Source of the DNA: Duganella guangzhouensis
GTDB lineage: Bacteria > Pseudomonadota > Gammaproteobacteria > Burkholderiales > Burkholderiaceae_D
DNA: 40,721 nt
Assembly (NCBI RefSeq): GCF_009674535.1
Contig: NZ_WKJK01000032.1
Coordinates: forward strand, 1 to 40,721
Direction: 5' to 3'
Part shown: in pieces, positions 6,827-14,837 of the stretch
Layout: each line of letters starts with the position of its first letter
How positions within the stretch are numbered: the stretch's first letter is position 1
The notes under the pieces: model-generated
What the model saw: only the letters and a program-made list of their open reading frames with translations
The model's database searches: none
Told to the model about the DNA's origin: nothing
Translations under genes and position numbers: made by a program

Positions 6827-7296
6827 ACGTGCCCGCATTCCTGCGCCGCCAACGCGGCTCGGCCGTCGTTGAAATGGCCATCATCGCTCCGATCGCCTTC
6901 CTGCTGCTGATCGGCGTGATCGAGTACAGCCTGATTTTCTACACCACGCTGGCGATGCAGTACGCGGTGCGCGAGGGCGCGCGCTACGCCATCACCGGCC
7001 GCACCGACATGGACCCGGCCACCAGCAACCAGCAGCGCTACCTGGCGGTGATCCAGCAGATCAAGACCTATTCGATGGGCATGTACGACAGCGTCACGCC
7101 GGTGATCTCGGTCAACGGCACCACCTATGCCAGCAGCAGCGCCTACTCGGCCACCATGTTCGGCAGCGCCGGCGACATCGTGGTGATACGGCTGGACTGC
7201 ACCTGGAAACTGGCCACGCCCATCATCGCGGCCTTCTTCCCCAACGGCCAGTACAAGTTCACGGTCGCCGCCACCATGATGAACGAGGCGTTCTGA
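6823..7296 (+). CDS. tadE: TadE-family pseudopilin
   Basis: A 157-residue TadE-like protein. After a basic N-terminus, the sequence RRQRGSAVVEMAIIAPIAFLLLIGVIEY has the Gly followed by hydrophobic helix with Glu at +5 that is typical of the pseudopilins TadE/TadF. The extracytoplasmic part carries the family's AVREGARYA motif. In the Tad system TadE and TadF are cleaved by the prepilin peptidase and are needed for pilus biogenesis. It is the first of three overlapping or abutting plus-strand genes: its TGA shares one base with the next ATG (7296). The preceding small ORF overlaps its start. Confidence 0.9.
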   Translation: MNVPAFLRRQRGSAVVEMAIIAPIAFLLLIGVIEYSLIFYTTLAMQYAVREGARYAITGRTDMDPATSNQQRYLAVIQQIKTYSMGMYDSVTPVISVNGTTYASSSAYSATMFGSAGDIVVIRLDCTWKLATPIIAAFFPNGQYKFTVAATMMNEAF

Positions 7297-7928
7297 TGCG
7301 CGCCCGCCTGCGTCCGCTGCGCGCGCGACACGCCGGCCTGGCGGCGGTGGAGTTTGCACTGCTGCTGCCGGTGCTGCTGGTGCTGCTGATCGCGCTGGTC
7401 GACGTGGCGCGTGCGCTGCAGGCCAATATGATTCTGGTCAACCTCAGCCGCGAAGCCGCCAACCTGGCCTCGCGCGGCAAGCTGCAGCTGTCGGAAAACG
7501 CCCAGACCATCATCGGCCAGGTGGCAGCCTCGGCGCCGCCGCTGGACATGAACAACAAGGGCATGATCTACATCACCCGCATCATGGGGTCGACCAGCGG
7601 CAGCGTCACCAAGAGCATCGTGCTGGAGCAGTACCGCTGGGACGACAGCGTCAACAACCGCGGCTTCCGCGTCAGCGGCTATGCGCCGACCAGCAAGATC
7701 TGGTCATGCTCGAACTGGACCAGTAGCGGCGTGGCCGGCACCTGCACCGTGCCGAGCGGCACCAACGCGCCGGCGGTGTCGATGATGAGCGGTCAATTGC
7801 TGGATGGCGAAGTGATCTATGTGGTCGAAGTGTTCTACAAATTCAATATGCTGTTCCAGACCTTCAGCTTTGGCGCCTTCGCCACGCCCAGCCTGGCGAC
7901 GGACTTTTACTCGATGACGGTATTCTGA
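7296..7928 (+). CDS. TadE/TadF-like pseudopilin, second copy
   Basis: A 210-residue protein with a basic N-terminus and a pseudopilin-like helix. HAGLAAVEFALLLPVLLVLLIALVDVARA keeps Gly, Glu+5 and Phe+6. Downstream is the REAANLASRG segment common in TadE/TadF. The remaining 150 residues are polar and probably extracytoplasmic. It sits between tadE (1-bp overlap) and tadG (2-bp gap), the position often held by tadF. I call it TadF-like from order and motif, though it could equally be annotated as a TadE-domain protein. Confidence 0.86.
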   Translation: MRARLRPLRARHAGLAAVEFALLLPVLLVLLIALVDVARALQANMILVNLSREAANLASRGKLQLSENAQTIIGQVAASAPPLDMNNKGMIYITRIMGSTSGSVTKSIVLEQYRWDDSVNNRGFRVSGYAPTSKIWSCSNWTSSGVAGTCTVPSGTNAPAVSMMSGQLLDGEVIYVVEVFYKFNMLFQTFSFGAFATPSLATDFYSMTVF

Positions 7929-7930
7929 CC

Positions 7931-9277
7931 ATGCGCACCCTACACAGACAACGCGGCGGCATCACCGTGATGGTCATCGTTTCGCTGACCACCTTGCTGG
8001 CCATTGTTGGCCTGGTGTTCAGCGTCGGCATGAGCTACATGGTCAAGGCCAAGCTGAACGCCGCCACCGACGCCGCCGGCCTCGCGGCCGCGCGCGCCAT
8101 CAGCAACGGCACCACCCAGACCGACCAGGCCGCCAACGCGCGCGCAGCGGCACAGCGCTTCTTTGCCGCCAACTTCCCCAGCGGTTACATGATGTCGACC
8201 GCCACCCTCAACGACGTCGGCGTCAGTTTCAGCGCCAGCGAGGTGACCATCACCGTCAGCGCCTCGGCCACCATGCCGGTGGCGCTGTTTGGCGGCTTCA
8301 GCAGCGGCTCGCTGGCGCCCGGCGTGCTGACCGAAACCAAGCGCAAGGATCTGGACATGGTCGTGGTGATGGACACCTCCGGCTCGCTGTCCGGCTCGGC
8401 GGTCAATGTGCGCAGTTCGGCGGTCACCTTCCTCAAGCAATTCAACTCCGACCGCGACCGCGTGGGCCTGGTGCACTTCGCGTTCGGCTCCATCGTTGAC
8501 GACGCCATCCGCCCGACCGCGCGCGGCTTCGACCGTACCAGCATGACCAACCACATCAACGCCTTCTCGTTCAGCGGCTCGACCGCGTCGCCGGAAGGCA
8601 TGTACACTGCGCGCGCCCAGATCAACAGCGTACCGACCGCCAACAACAACCGCTCCAACCTGCGCGTGATCGTGTTCTTCTCGGACGGCGCGCCGAACTC
8701 CTTCGGCTCCTACCTGACCTTCAACACCGCCAGCGACTGCAAGACGGCGGGCGTGATCTACACCGACGACGACGGCTCCGGCACACCGGCCGGCCTGTAC
8801 AAGCTGGACCAGCAGTATGACGACATTGGCGGCACCTGCACGCCGTCCAACCTGCCGAACAAGGTCAGCGCCTTGCCGGCCTATTACAACGCCCACAACG
8901 CATCGTGGGACAACCGCAACGATGTGGGCGAATACCCGGTCATCACCAGCTCGCCGCGGGTGGTGACCAGCGCGCTAACCTACGCCAACGTCAACCGCGC
9001 CTCGCGCAACCTGGTGGAAGCGATGGCATCGAAGTCGCGCGACGAGGGCATTTATGTCTTCACGCTGGGGCTGGGATCAGCGCTGAAGGTAGGCACCGGG
9101 GTGGACAACGAAAAGGGCGAAGACGTGCTGAAGTGCATGGCCAACAGCATCGACGCGCCGTCGCGCTGCTACAACTCCGCCAAACCGATAGGCGTCTACT
9201 GCTACGCCGCCACCCAGAACGACCTGACGCCGTGCTTCTCCAAACTAGCGTCGGCCATTCTGCGCATTTCCAAATAA
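7931..9277 (+). CDS. tadG: TadG-like Tad pilus protein with VWA domain
   Basis: A 448-residue protein. The N-terminal Tad_N-type region has QRGGITVMVIVSLTTLLAIVGLVFSVG and the following KAKLNAATDAAGLAAARA, both typical of TadG. A von Willebrand factor A domain starts near residue 140, with an intact MIDAS DTSGS at 148-152 (VVVMDTSGSLSG). Paired cysteines occur towards the C-terminus. TadG proteins are membrane-anchored and act in the periplasm or cell envelope in Tad pilus biogenesis; VWA domains usually bind partners through a metal ion. It is the last gene of the tadE-tadF-tadG unit and its stop codon overlaps the long palindrome used as terminator. Confidence 0.9.
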   Translation: MRTLHRQRGGITVMVIVSLTTLLAIVGLVFSVGMSYMVKAKLNAATDAAGLAAARAISNGTTQTDQAANARAAAQRFFAANFPSGYMMSTATLNDVGVSFSASEVTITVSASATMPVALFGGFSSGSLAPGVLTETKRKDLDMVVVMDTSGSLSGSAVNVRSSAVTFLKQFNSDRDRVGLVHFAFGSIVDDAIRPTARGFDRTSMTNHINAFSFSGSTASPEGMYTARAQINSVPTANNNRSNLRVIVFFSDGAPNSFGSYLTFNTASDCKTAGVIYTDDDGSGTPAGLYKLDQQYDDIGGTCTPSNLPNKVSALPAYYNAHNASWDNRNDVGEYPVITSSPRVVTSALTYANVNRASRNLVEAMASKSRDEGIYVFTLGLGSALKVGTGVDNEKGEDVLKCMANSIDAPSRCYNSAKPIGVYCYAATQNDLTPCFSKLASAILRISK

Positions 9278-9372
9278 AACCGGGGTCAATCCTCCCAAAG
9301 CTACACGGGCTCTACCGTAGCGTTCCGCTACGGTAGAGCCCGTGTAGCTTTGGGAGGATTGACCCCGGTTTT
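9276..9372. repeat. Perfect 47-bp-arm palindrome, copy A (bidirectional terminator)
   Basis: The arms 9276-9322 and 9326-9372 are perfectly complementary around a 3-base loop (TTC). The outer arm is AAAACCGGGGTCAATCC, so transcripts in both directions end in a very strong hairpin followed by U. The left arm includes the last two bases of the tadG stop codon, and the right arm touches the stop codon of the convergent gene at 9372. A second copy with one compensated base-pair change lies at 33381-33467. Confidence 0.93.
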
Positions 9373-10037
9373 TAGCGGGACGCCAGCGGCGGATTTTTGT
9401 GGCCGTAGGACATCAGCTCCCAGCTGTCGCGGCTGTAGAGCCGGCCCTGGGCGTCGCTGTCCTGGTAGTCCAGCTTGACGTAGTTGTTGAGCGCGGGGAC
9501 GAACCAGACGGTTTCGCTCAGCTTGCCACCTGCATTGCCGTTGGCGTCGGCGTATTGGGCGTCGATCACCACTTTCAACGCTTCAAACTCGCCAGCCGGT
9601 ACCCGTACTTTTTCCCACTCCAGTACCTTGCCTTTGATCTGGTAATGCCATTGCTTGCCGGCTTTGCTGTTGTCGCCCACTACCTCGCTGCTCCATTCCT
9701 TGCCCGGCGCCAGCGGGAAGGCGTAGCGCGCGAACGACGGCGCGAAGTGCATGCCGCCACGCTCGATCGGGTTCATGTCGGTGCTGAACAACTGGGTATT
9801 GATCAGGGCGCCACTGGCGGCGCGCTTGATGGCGATGTGGACACCGGCTTCATCGATGGAAGCCACTTCCATGCGGTTGATGTTGCCTTTGGCGCCTTTC
9901 CATACATCGGTGTATTGATAAGTCCACGAATCTCCGACCGCTGGCGCCGGGGCCGGCACCGATTCATGGTTGCCTGCGTGCGCGAGTGCGCACGGCAGGA
10001 TGAAACAGAGCACTGCAAACGAACGTTTGATGGTCAT
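9372..10037 (-). CDS. Secreted protein of unknown function (DUF3108-like)
   Basis: A 221-residue protein with a clear Sec signal peptide (MTIKRSFAVLCFILPCALAHAG, cleavage near residue 22). The predicted mature protein is mostly beta strand, with VGDSWTYQY near its start and PAGEFEALKV in the second half. These are patterns I associate with DUF3108/TapB-like periplasmic proteins, though that match is only by eye. It stands alone: convergent with tadG across the palindrome and about 70 bp from the LysR gene stop. No enzyme motif is visible. Confidence 0.75.
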   Translation of the reverse strand: MTIKRSFAVLCFILPCALAHAGNHESVPAPAPAVGDSWTYQYTDVWKGAKGNINRMEVASIDEAGVHIAIKRAASGALINTQLFSTDMNPIERGGMHFAPSFARYAFPLAPGKEWSSEVVGDNSKAGKQWHYQIKGKVLEWEKVRVPAGEFEALKVVIDAQYADANGNAGGKLSETVWFVPALNNYVKLDYQDSDAQGRLYSRDSWELMSYGHKNPPLASR

Positions 10038-10106
10038 GCTGTCTCCTTTGTTGTGATTTGTGAATTAAATATAGCACAACGTTGATACCGCATTACCAGC
10101 ATTCAT

Positions 10107-11006
10107 TCACCAGCGCAGGCCCGGGATGAAATCGACGAAAGCGCGCAACGGTGCCGGCAAATAGCGCCGCCCGGGGTAGTACAGGAAGGGGCCGGTGAAC
10201 GAAGGCCACCAGCGCTCCAGCACCGGCTCCAGTTCGCCACGCGCCATATAGGGACGCAACCAGTCTTCAAATAAATAGACCAGGCCGCTGCCGGCCAAGG
10301 CGGCATCGACCATCAGGTCGGCGCCCGCGCCGAGGCTGACGATCAACGGGCCTTGCGGTTCGATCACCACTTTGCGGCCCTTGTGTTCGAATTCCCACGG
10401 CGGCATGGCGCCGCTGCCGAAGCGGCCGCGCAAACAGGTGTGCTGCAGCAGGTCTTGCGGTTTGTGCGGCCACCCATGTTGTTGCAGATAAGCGGGGGAG
10501 GCGGCCAGGGCGAAGCGCTGCATGCGCGGGCCGATCGGGATCGCCACCATGTCTTGCTCCATCCGTTCCTCGTAGCGGATGCCGGCGTCGCAGCCGGAGC
10601 GCAGCAGGTCGACAAAGCTGTCGTCCACTGTGATCTCCAGCACGATTTCGGGATACGCCGCCATGAACGGCGGCAGCACGCGCGGCAGCACCAGCCGCGC
10701 CGCGCTTAGCGGTACGTTGAGGCGCAGCCGTCCGGCCGGACGCTCGCGGAAGCCGTTGACCACGTCCAGAGCGGACTCCACCGCGTCGAGCGCGGGCGAC
10801 AATTGCTCCAGCAGGCGCTGGCCGGCGTCGGTGGCGGCCACGCTGCGGGTGGTGCGGTTGAGCAGGCGCACGCCGAGCTGGGCTTCCAGCCGCCGCACCG
10901 CCGCGCTCAATTGCGACGCGCTGCTGTCGGTCTGGCGCGCCGCCTCGCGAAAGCCGCCGTGCCGCGCCACCGCGACGAAGGCGCCGATGTCCTGTAACTC
11001 CGCCAT
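10107..11006 (-). CDS. LysR-family transcriptional regulator
   Basis: A 299-residue LysR-type regulator counted from ATG 11004-11006 (MAELQDIGAFVAVARHGGF), the usual position relative to the helix-turn-helix; the frame is open 18 codons further. The HTH covers about 18-50 (FREAARQTDSSASQLSAAVRRLEAQLGVRLLNR). A substrate-binding domain of about 200 residues follows. It is divergent from the aldo-keto reductase at 11108 with about 100 bp between them. This layout usually means the regulator controls its own gene and its neighbour, with the coinducer related to the enzyme's substrate. Confidence 0.93.
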   Translation of the reverse strand: MAELQDIGAFVAVARHGGFREAARQTDSSASQLSAAVRRLEAQLGVRLLNRTTRSVAATDAGQRLLEQLSPALDAVESALDVVNGFRERPAGRLRLNVPLSAARLVLPRVLPPFMAAYPEIVLEITVDDSFVDLLRSGCDAGIRYEERMEQDMVAIPIGPRMQRFALAASPAYLQQHGWPHKPQDLLQHTCLRGRFGSGAMPPWEFEHKGRKVVIEPQGPLIVSLGAGADLMVDAALAGSGLVYLFEDWLRPYMARGELEPVLERWWPSFTGPFLYYPGRRYLPAPLRAFVDFIPGLRW

Positions 11007-11107
11007 TGTTGATTGTCCTGTTTTTGGCACAAGCTGTGCAATTGTGACGTATTGTCGCACAGCGCTTGGGCTCCTAGACTGTGTACATCAACTCACAGGA
11101 GAACAGT

Positions 11108-11962
11108 ATGACTAGCTACCAACTTGGCGATCTGAAGGTTAACCGCATGGGCTATGGCGCGATGCAACTGGCTGGCCCGCATGTGTTTGGTCCGCCGAAG
11201 AACCGCGAGGAAGCGTTGGCGGTATTGCGAGAGGCGGTCGAGAGCGGCGTCAACCATATCGATACCAGCGACTTCTACGGCCCGCACATCACCAACCAGC
11301 TGATCCGCGAGGCGCTGCATCCCTATCAGGATGATCTGGTAATCGTCACCAAAATCGGCGCCCGTCGCGGCGATGATGCTTCGTGGCAGCCGGCGCAATC
11401 GCCGGCCGAGCTGGAAGCGGCGGTGCACGACAATTTGCGCAACCTCGGCCTGGAGCGGCTGGATGTGGTCAATATGCGTCTGATGTTTGATGTGATGGGG
11501 CCGGCCGAAGGCGATATCGAAGCCCACATCAGCACGCTGGCGGCATTGCAGCAGCGCGGCCTGGTGCGCCACATCGGCCTCAGCAACGCGACCGCCAAAC
11601 AGGTGCAGCAGGCGCGCGCGATTGCGCCCATCGTCTGCGTGCAGAATCAGTACAACCTGGTGCACCGCCACGACGATGCGCTGGTCGATGAGCTGGCGCA
11701 GGCCGGCATCGCCTATGTGCCATTCTTCCCACTGGGCGGTTTCTCGCCGCTGCAATCGGATTTGCTGGCGCAAGTGGCGGCCGAACTGGACGCGACGCCG
11801 ATGCAGACCGCGCTGGCCTGGCTGCTGCAGCGCTCGCCGAACATACTGCTGATCCCCGGCACCTCGTCGCGCGTTCACCTGCGCCAGAACCTTGCAGCTG
11901 ACAAGCTGGTGTTGCCGGAACAGGCGGTGCGGACGCTAAATAGTGTATTTACCTCAGCATAA
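11108..11962 (+). CDS. Aldo/keto reductase family oxidoreductase
   Basis: A 284-residue NADPH-dependent AKR-fold protein. The start at 11108 is set by AGGAGA 6 bp upstream. The barrel motifs are present: DTSDFYGP holds D52 and the catalytic Tyr57, and VTKIG holds Lys82. The fourth tetrad residue, normally His, is Asn122 in LDVVNMRL, as I recall for the YdbC-like subgroup. Cofactor-binding features at the C-terminus include IPGTSSRVHLRQNLAA. It is likely a cytosolic carbonyl reductase of unknown substrate, probably regulated by the divergent LysR gene. A Rho-independent terminator follows at 11986. Confidence 0.92.
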   Translation: MTSYQLGDLKVNRMGYGAMQLAGPHVFGPPKNREEALAVLREAVESGVNHIDTSDFYGPHITNQLIREALHPYQDDLVIVTKIGARRGDDASWQPAQSPAELEAAVHDNLRNLGLERLDVVNMRLMFDVMGPAEGDIEAHISTLAALQQRGLVRHIGLSNATAKQVQQARAIAPIVCVQNQYNLVHRHDDALVDELAQAGIAYVPFFPLGGFSPLQSDLLAQVAAELDATPMQTALAWLLQRSPNILLIPGTSSRVHLRQNLAADKLVLPEQAVRTLNSVFTSA

Positions 11963-11985
11963 GAAAAGCGGTTTCATATCGTGGG

Positions 11986-12017
11986 ATGCGGCATGATGGA
12001 CTGCCGCATGTTTTTTT
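11986..12017 (+). terminator. Intrinsic terminator after the aldo/keto reductase gene
   Basis: The stem ATGCGGC (11986-11992) pairs with GCCGCAT (12003-12009) around a 10-nt loop, followed by G and seven T. It starts 23 bp after the stop codon. Confidence 0.8.
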
Positions 12018-12097
12018 CCATTTATTGAAAAGGCATTTTACATACCGAAAAATGCGATTTATCTCATTGAAAAATAAGGAATAAATTTAAGTTATAT

Positions 12098-12141
12098 GTC
12101 TTATATAAGACTTGGTGCATCGCATCAGAATGTCCTACTAT
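12098..12141 (+). promoter_or_regulatory. aceA promoter with palindromic operator
   Basis: The perfect 14-bp palindrome GTCTTATATAAGAC (12098-12111) abuts a -35-like TTGGTG (12113-12118). After a 17-bp spacer comes a -10-like TACTAT (12136-12141), and the aceA ATG is 62 bp further. The surrounding 240-bp gap is AT-rich. A regulator bound here would touch RNA polymerase; which regulator is not known from the sequence. Confidence 0.6.
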
Positions 12142-12202
12142 TTAGTCATGCAGTTGGGCACTCGAAGACTTACTTATTCGCTTTTTCTTTAGGAGATACA
12201 CC

Positions 12203-13786
12203 ATGTCCCAGTACCAAGACGATATCAAGGCAGTTGCAGCTTTGAAGGAACAACAAGGCTCCGCATGGGATGCCATCAATCCCGAGTCGGCCGCCCGCAT
12301 GCGCGCCCAGAACAAGTTCAAGACCGGTCTGGATATCGCCAAGTACACCGCCAAAATCATGCGCGCCGACATGGAAGCCTACGACAAGGATCCGTCGAAA
12401 TACACCCAGTCGCTGGGCTGCTGGCACGGTTTCATCGGTCAGCAAAAGCTGATCTCGATCAAGAAGCACTTCAACAGCACCGACCGCCGCTATCTGTACC
12501 TGTCGGGCTGGATGGTGGCCGCGCTGCGTTCGGAATTCGGCCCGCTGCCGGATCAGTCGATGCACGAAAAAACCGCCGTCTCGGCGCTGATCAAAGAGCT
12601 GTACACCTTCCTGCGTCAGGCCGATGCACGTGAACTGGGCGGCCTGTTCCGTCAGCTGGACGACGCGCCCGCCGCTGAGAAAGCCGCGATCCAGTCCAAG
12701 ATCGACAACCACATCACCCACGTGGTGCCGATCATCGCCGACATCGACGCCGGTTTCGGCAACGCCGAAGCGACCTATCTGCTGGCCAAGCAGTTCATCG
12801 AAGCCGGTGCTTGCTGCATCCAGATCGAGAACCAGGTGTCGGACGAGAAGCAATGCGGTCACCAGGATGGCAAGGTCACCGTGCCGCATGAAGATTTCCT
12901 GGCCAAGATCCGCGCCATCCGCTACGCCTTCCTGGAACTGGGCGTGGACGACGGCATCATCGTGGCCCGCACCGATTCGCTGGGCGCCGGCCTGACCAAG
13001 CAGATCGCCGTCACCAACCAGCCGGGCGACCTGGGCGACCAGTACAACGCCTTCCTGGATTGCGACGAAGTGTCGGCCGACGCGCTGGGCAATGGCGATG
13101 TCATCATCAAGCGCGACGGCAAGCTGCTGCGTCCTAAACGTCTGCCAAGCAATCTGTTCCAGTTCCGTTCGGGCACCGGCGAAGCGCGTTGCGTGCTGGA
13201 CTGCATCACCTCGCTGCAAAACGGCGCCGACCTGCTGTGGATCGAAACCGAAAAACCGCATATCGCGCAGATCGGCGGCATGGTCAGCGAAATCCGCAAG
13301 GTGATCCCGAACGCCAAGCTGGTGTACAACAACAGCCCATCGTTCAACTGGACCCTGAACTTCCGCCAGCAGGTGTACGACGCCTTCAAGGCCGAAGGCA
13401 AGGACGTGTCGGCCTACGAACGCGCCCAGTTGATGAGCGTGGAGTACGACGAGACTGAGCTGGCCAAGCAGGCCGATGAGAAGATCCGCACCTTCCAGGC
13501 AGATGCGGCGCGCGAAGCCGGCATCTTCCATCACCTGATCACGCTGCCGACTTACCACACCGCCGCGCTGTCGACCGACAACCTGGCCAAGGAATACTTC
13601 GGCGACCAGGGCATGCTGGGTTACGTGGCCGGCGTGCAGCGCAAGGAGATCCGTCAGGGCATCGCCTGCGTCAAGCACCAGAACATGTCGGGTTCGGACA
13701 TCGGCGACGACCACAAGGACTACTTCAGCGGCGAAGCCGCGCTGAAAGCCGGCGGCAAAGACAACACCATGAACCAGTTCCACTAA
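12203..13786 (+). CDS. aceA: Isocitrate lyase, long form
   Basis: Isocitrate lyase splits isocitrate into glyoxylate and succinate, the first step of the glyoxylate shunt used for growth on acetate or fatty acids. The 527 residues match the longer bacterial form (as in Pseudomonas) rather than the 430-residue E. coli type. The catalytic loop KQCGHQ lies at 216-221 with Cys218. The metal-site region IIADIDAGFGN (177-187) and IVARTD near 253 are also present, as is YNNSPSFNW in the C-terminal half. The start is supported by TTTAGGAGA before ATG 12203. The gene stands alone, with its own palindrome-containing promoter and a terminator at 13902. Malate synthase is not in this window. Confidence 0.97.
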   Translation: MSQYQDDIKAVAALKEQQGSAWDAINPESAARMRAQNKFKTGLDIAKYTAKIMRADMEAYDKDPSKYTQSLGCWHGFIGQQKLISIKKHFNSTDRRYLYLSGWMVAALRSEFGPLPDQSMHEKTAVSALIKELYTFLRQADARELGGLFRQLDDAPAAEKAAIQSKIDNHITHVVPIIADIDAGFGNAEATYLLAKQFIEAGACCIQIENQVSDEKQCGHQDGKVTVPHEDFLAKIRAIRYAFLELGVDDGIIVARTDSLGAGLTKQIAVTNQPGDLGDQYNAFLDCDEVSADALGNGDVIIKRDGKLLRPKRLPSNLFQFRSGTGEARCVLDCITSLQNGADLLWIETEKPHIAQIGGMVSEIRKVIPNAKLVYNNSPSFNWTLNFRQQVYDAFKAEGKDVSAYERAQLMSVEYDETELAKQADEKIRTFQADAAREAGIFHHLITLPTYHTAALSTDNLAKEYFGDQGMLGYVAGVQRKEIRQGIACVKHQNMSGSDIGDDHKDYFSGEAALKAGGKDNTMNQFH

Positions 13787-13901
13787 TGCCGTGGTCCCCG
13801 CGCAAGCGGGGCGGTCCGCCGCTGCGGCCCATGCCAAGTTGGCGCAATACCATCCGCATGGATTCCCGCTTCGGCTGGAATGACGGTCTGGGCAAACTCA
13901 A
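13787..13901. repeat. Degenerate REP-like hairpin segment after aceA
   Basis: CCCCGCGCAAGCGGGG forms a small hairpin (about 13797-13812). Further on, GGATTCCCGCTTCGGCTGGAATGACGG resembles the widespread GGATTCCCGC...GGAATGACG intergenic repeat, but with imperfect arms. An 80-codon frame across this stretch is not credible as a gene. Confidence 0.45.
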
Positions 13902-13922
13902 CCCGCTTCGGCGGGTTTTTTT
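13902..13922 (+). terminator. Intrinsic terminator downstream of aceA
   Basis: CCCGC-TTCG-GCGGG followed by seven T, a classic stable tetraloop terminator. It ends the aceA transcript about 115 bp past the stop codon. Confidence 0.88.
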
Positions 13923-14024
13923 ATGGGATCTTGATACGTATCTACCCTATGCAAACCTTGGTAATTACCGTCACAAAGACGACTTACTATCTGTCGTATT
14001 TCTTTGTGATCGAGGAGATCGCCA

Positions 14025-14399
14025 ATGAGCGCTACCAACCAGCTTGGTGAGGGTGTTGAGTACGGTCCATTCTTTTTCGTGCAAGTTAAGTCGACGGCTG
14101 CGACTGCAGCAAAAGGCAATGGTGTGCCTGTCAGGTTGCGGCCCGCAGAAATGAGAGCGATCCAGGCTCGTAAAGTGCCATCTTACCTAGTTGGTGTCAG
14201 GAGCGCGGTGGCGAATTCCGAGGAGGTCTATGCTATCGCAATTGATGCTTCACTTCGAAATGGAATCGCGGTGATACCAAGTGTTTTCTCGTTACGACAA
14301 GAGGAGATCAGGCTGAAGATATACGATGAGGTACATGCGTATTTCCAGTCGGGCGTAAAAACATTTCGGTCGCAGCTCACTTTGCACAGGAGGACCTAA
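14025..14399 (+). CDS. Small DUF4365-like protein, possibly lacking its N-terminal part
   Basis: A 124-residue protein that I cannot place with certainty. FFFVQVKST at 16-24 and the following PSYLVGVRS and VYAIAID strands resemble DUF4365-type proteins of the restriction-endonuclease-like fold. In those proteins an acidic catalytic residue normally lies upstream of QVK. Here an in-frame stop at 14007-14009 leaves almost nothing upstream, so the protein is either truncated or depends on its partner. AGGAG precedes the ATG by 9 bp. Its TAA overlaps the next ATG (TAATG), so the two are co-translated. Base composition is more AT-rich than in flanking genes, which suggests transfer. A 10-bp palindrome, GGTAATTACC (13960-13969), lies upstream and may be an operator. 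Confidence 0.6.
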   Translation: MSATNQLGEGVEYGPFFFVQVKSTAATAAKGNGVPVRLRPAEMRAIQARKVPSYLVGVRSAVANSEEVYAIAIDASLRNGIAVIPSVFSLRQEEIRLKIYDEVHAYFQSGVKTFRSQLTLHRRT

Positions 14400-14794
14400 T
14401 GGATCTTGCAAAACAACTGGCAACATCGACAGTCATGCTCGCCTTGGCGAGAAATGGCTACTTCGCTTATCAGGATACTCCACTCGGCGCAGATTTGATC
14501 GCTGACGTTTTTGCAGCTCGCAAGTCTGATACAGATACCGAAGAACGATTTGTCGTTGAGGTAAAGAGCGCGGGAAATTGGACTGCTATTCCAATGAAAA
14601 TTGAAAATTTGCGCCAGAAGCGCCAGAGGGCTTTTCAGCATACCGTCTATTTTTCCTTCTTCATCGAGCGTGAGTGCCTATTGATGGTCGACGATGAGTT
14701 ACGCAAGCGTATGAGATTCGTCGATGACCAAATTACTCTTGAAGTCTTTCCGTCCAAAAGGACTGATCTGCCTTTAGCTACCGGTGATGGCTAA
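14399..14794 (+). CDS. Small protein with PD-(D/E)xK-like nuclease motif
   Basis: A 131-residue protein, second of the coupled pair. An N-terminal helix is followed by a segment with D32 and D36 (GADLIADVF), then RFVVEVKSAG with E54 and K56. The spacing acid...E-x-K suits a PD-(D/E)xK nuclease core, though the assignment is by pattern only. The rest is charged, with YFSFFIERE and LEVFPSKR. I do not recognise the family. The pairing with a DUF4365-like gene, the TAATG overlap and the AT-rich composition point to a small transferred module, for example part of a defence or restriction system, but no partner methylase or helicase is present. Confidence 0.62.
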   Translation: MDLAKQLATSTVMLALARNGYFAYQDTPLGADLIADVFAARKSDTDTEERFVVEVKSAGNWTAIPMKIENLRQKRQRAFQHTVYFSFFIERECLLMVDDELRKRMRFVDDQITLEVFPSKRTDLPLATGDG

Positions 14795-14837
14795 TATCTT
14801 TTTTGCGTTTTCACGCAGCATCGGGTATATGGTGGCA

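Noticed and set aside
6542..6838. 98-codon minus-strand frame upstream of the kinase
   Set aside because: It overlaps the small plus-strand ORF and the probable divergent promoter region, and has no ribosome site or motif.
12170..13837. 555-codon frame antisense to aceA
   Set aside because: The plus strand holds a full-length isocitrate lyase with its catalytic motif; the antisense product has no family resemblance.
13786..14028. 80-codon frame after aceA
   Set aside because: It runs through a terminator hairpin and a REP-like segment; there is no ribosome site and composition is unlike a protein.
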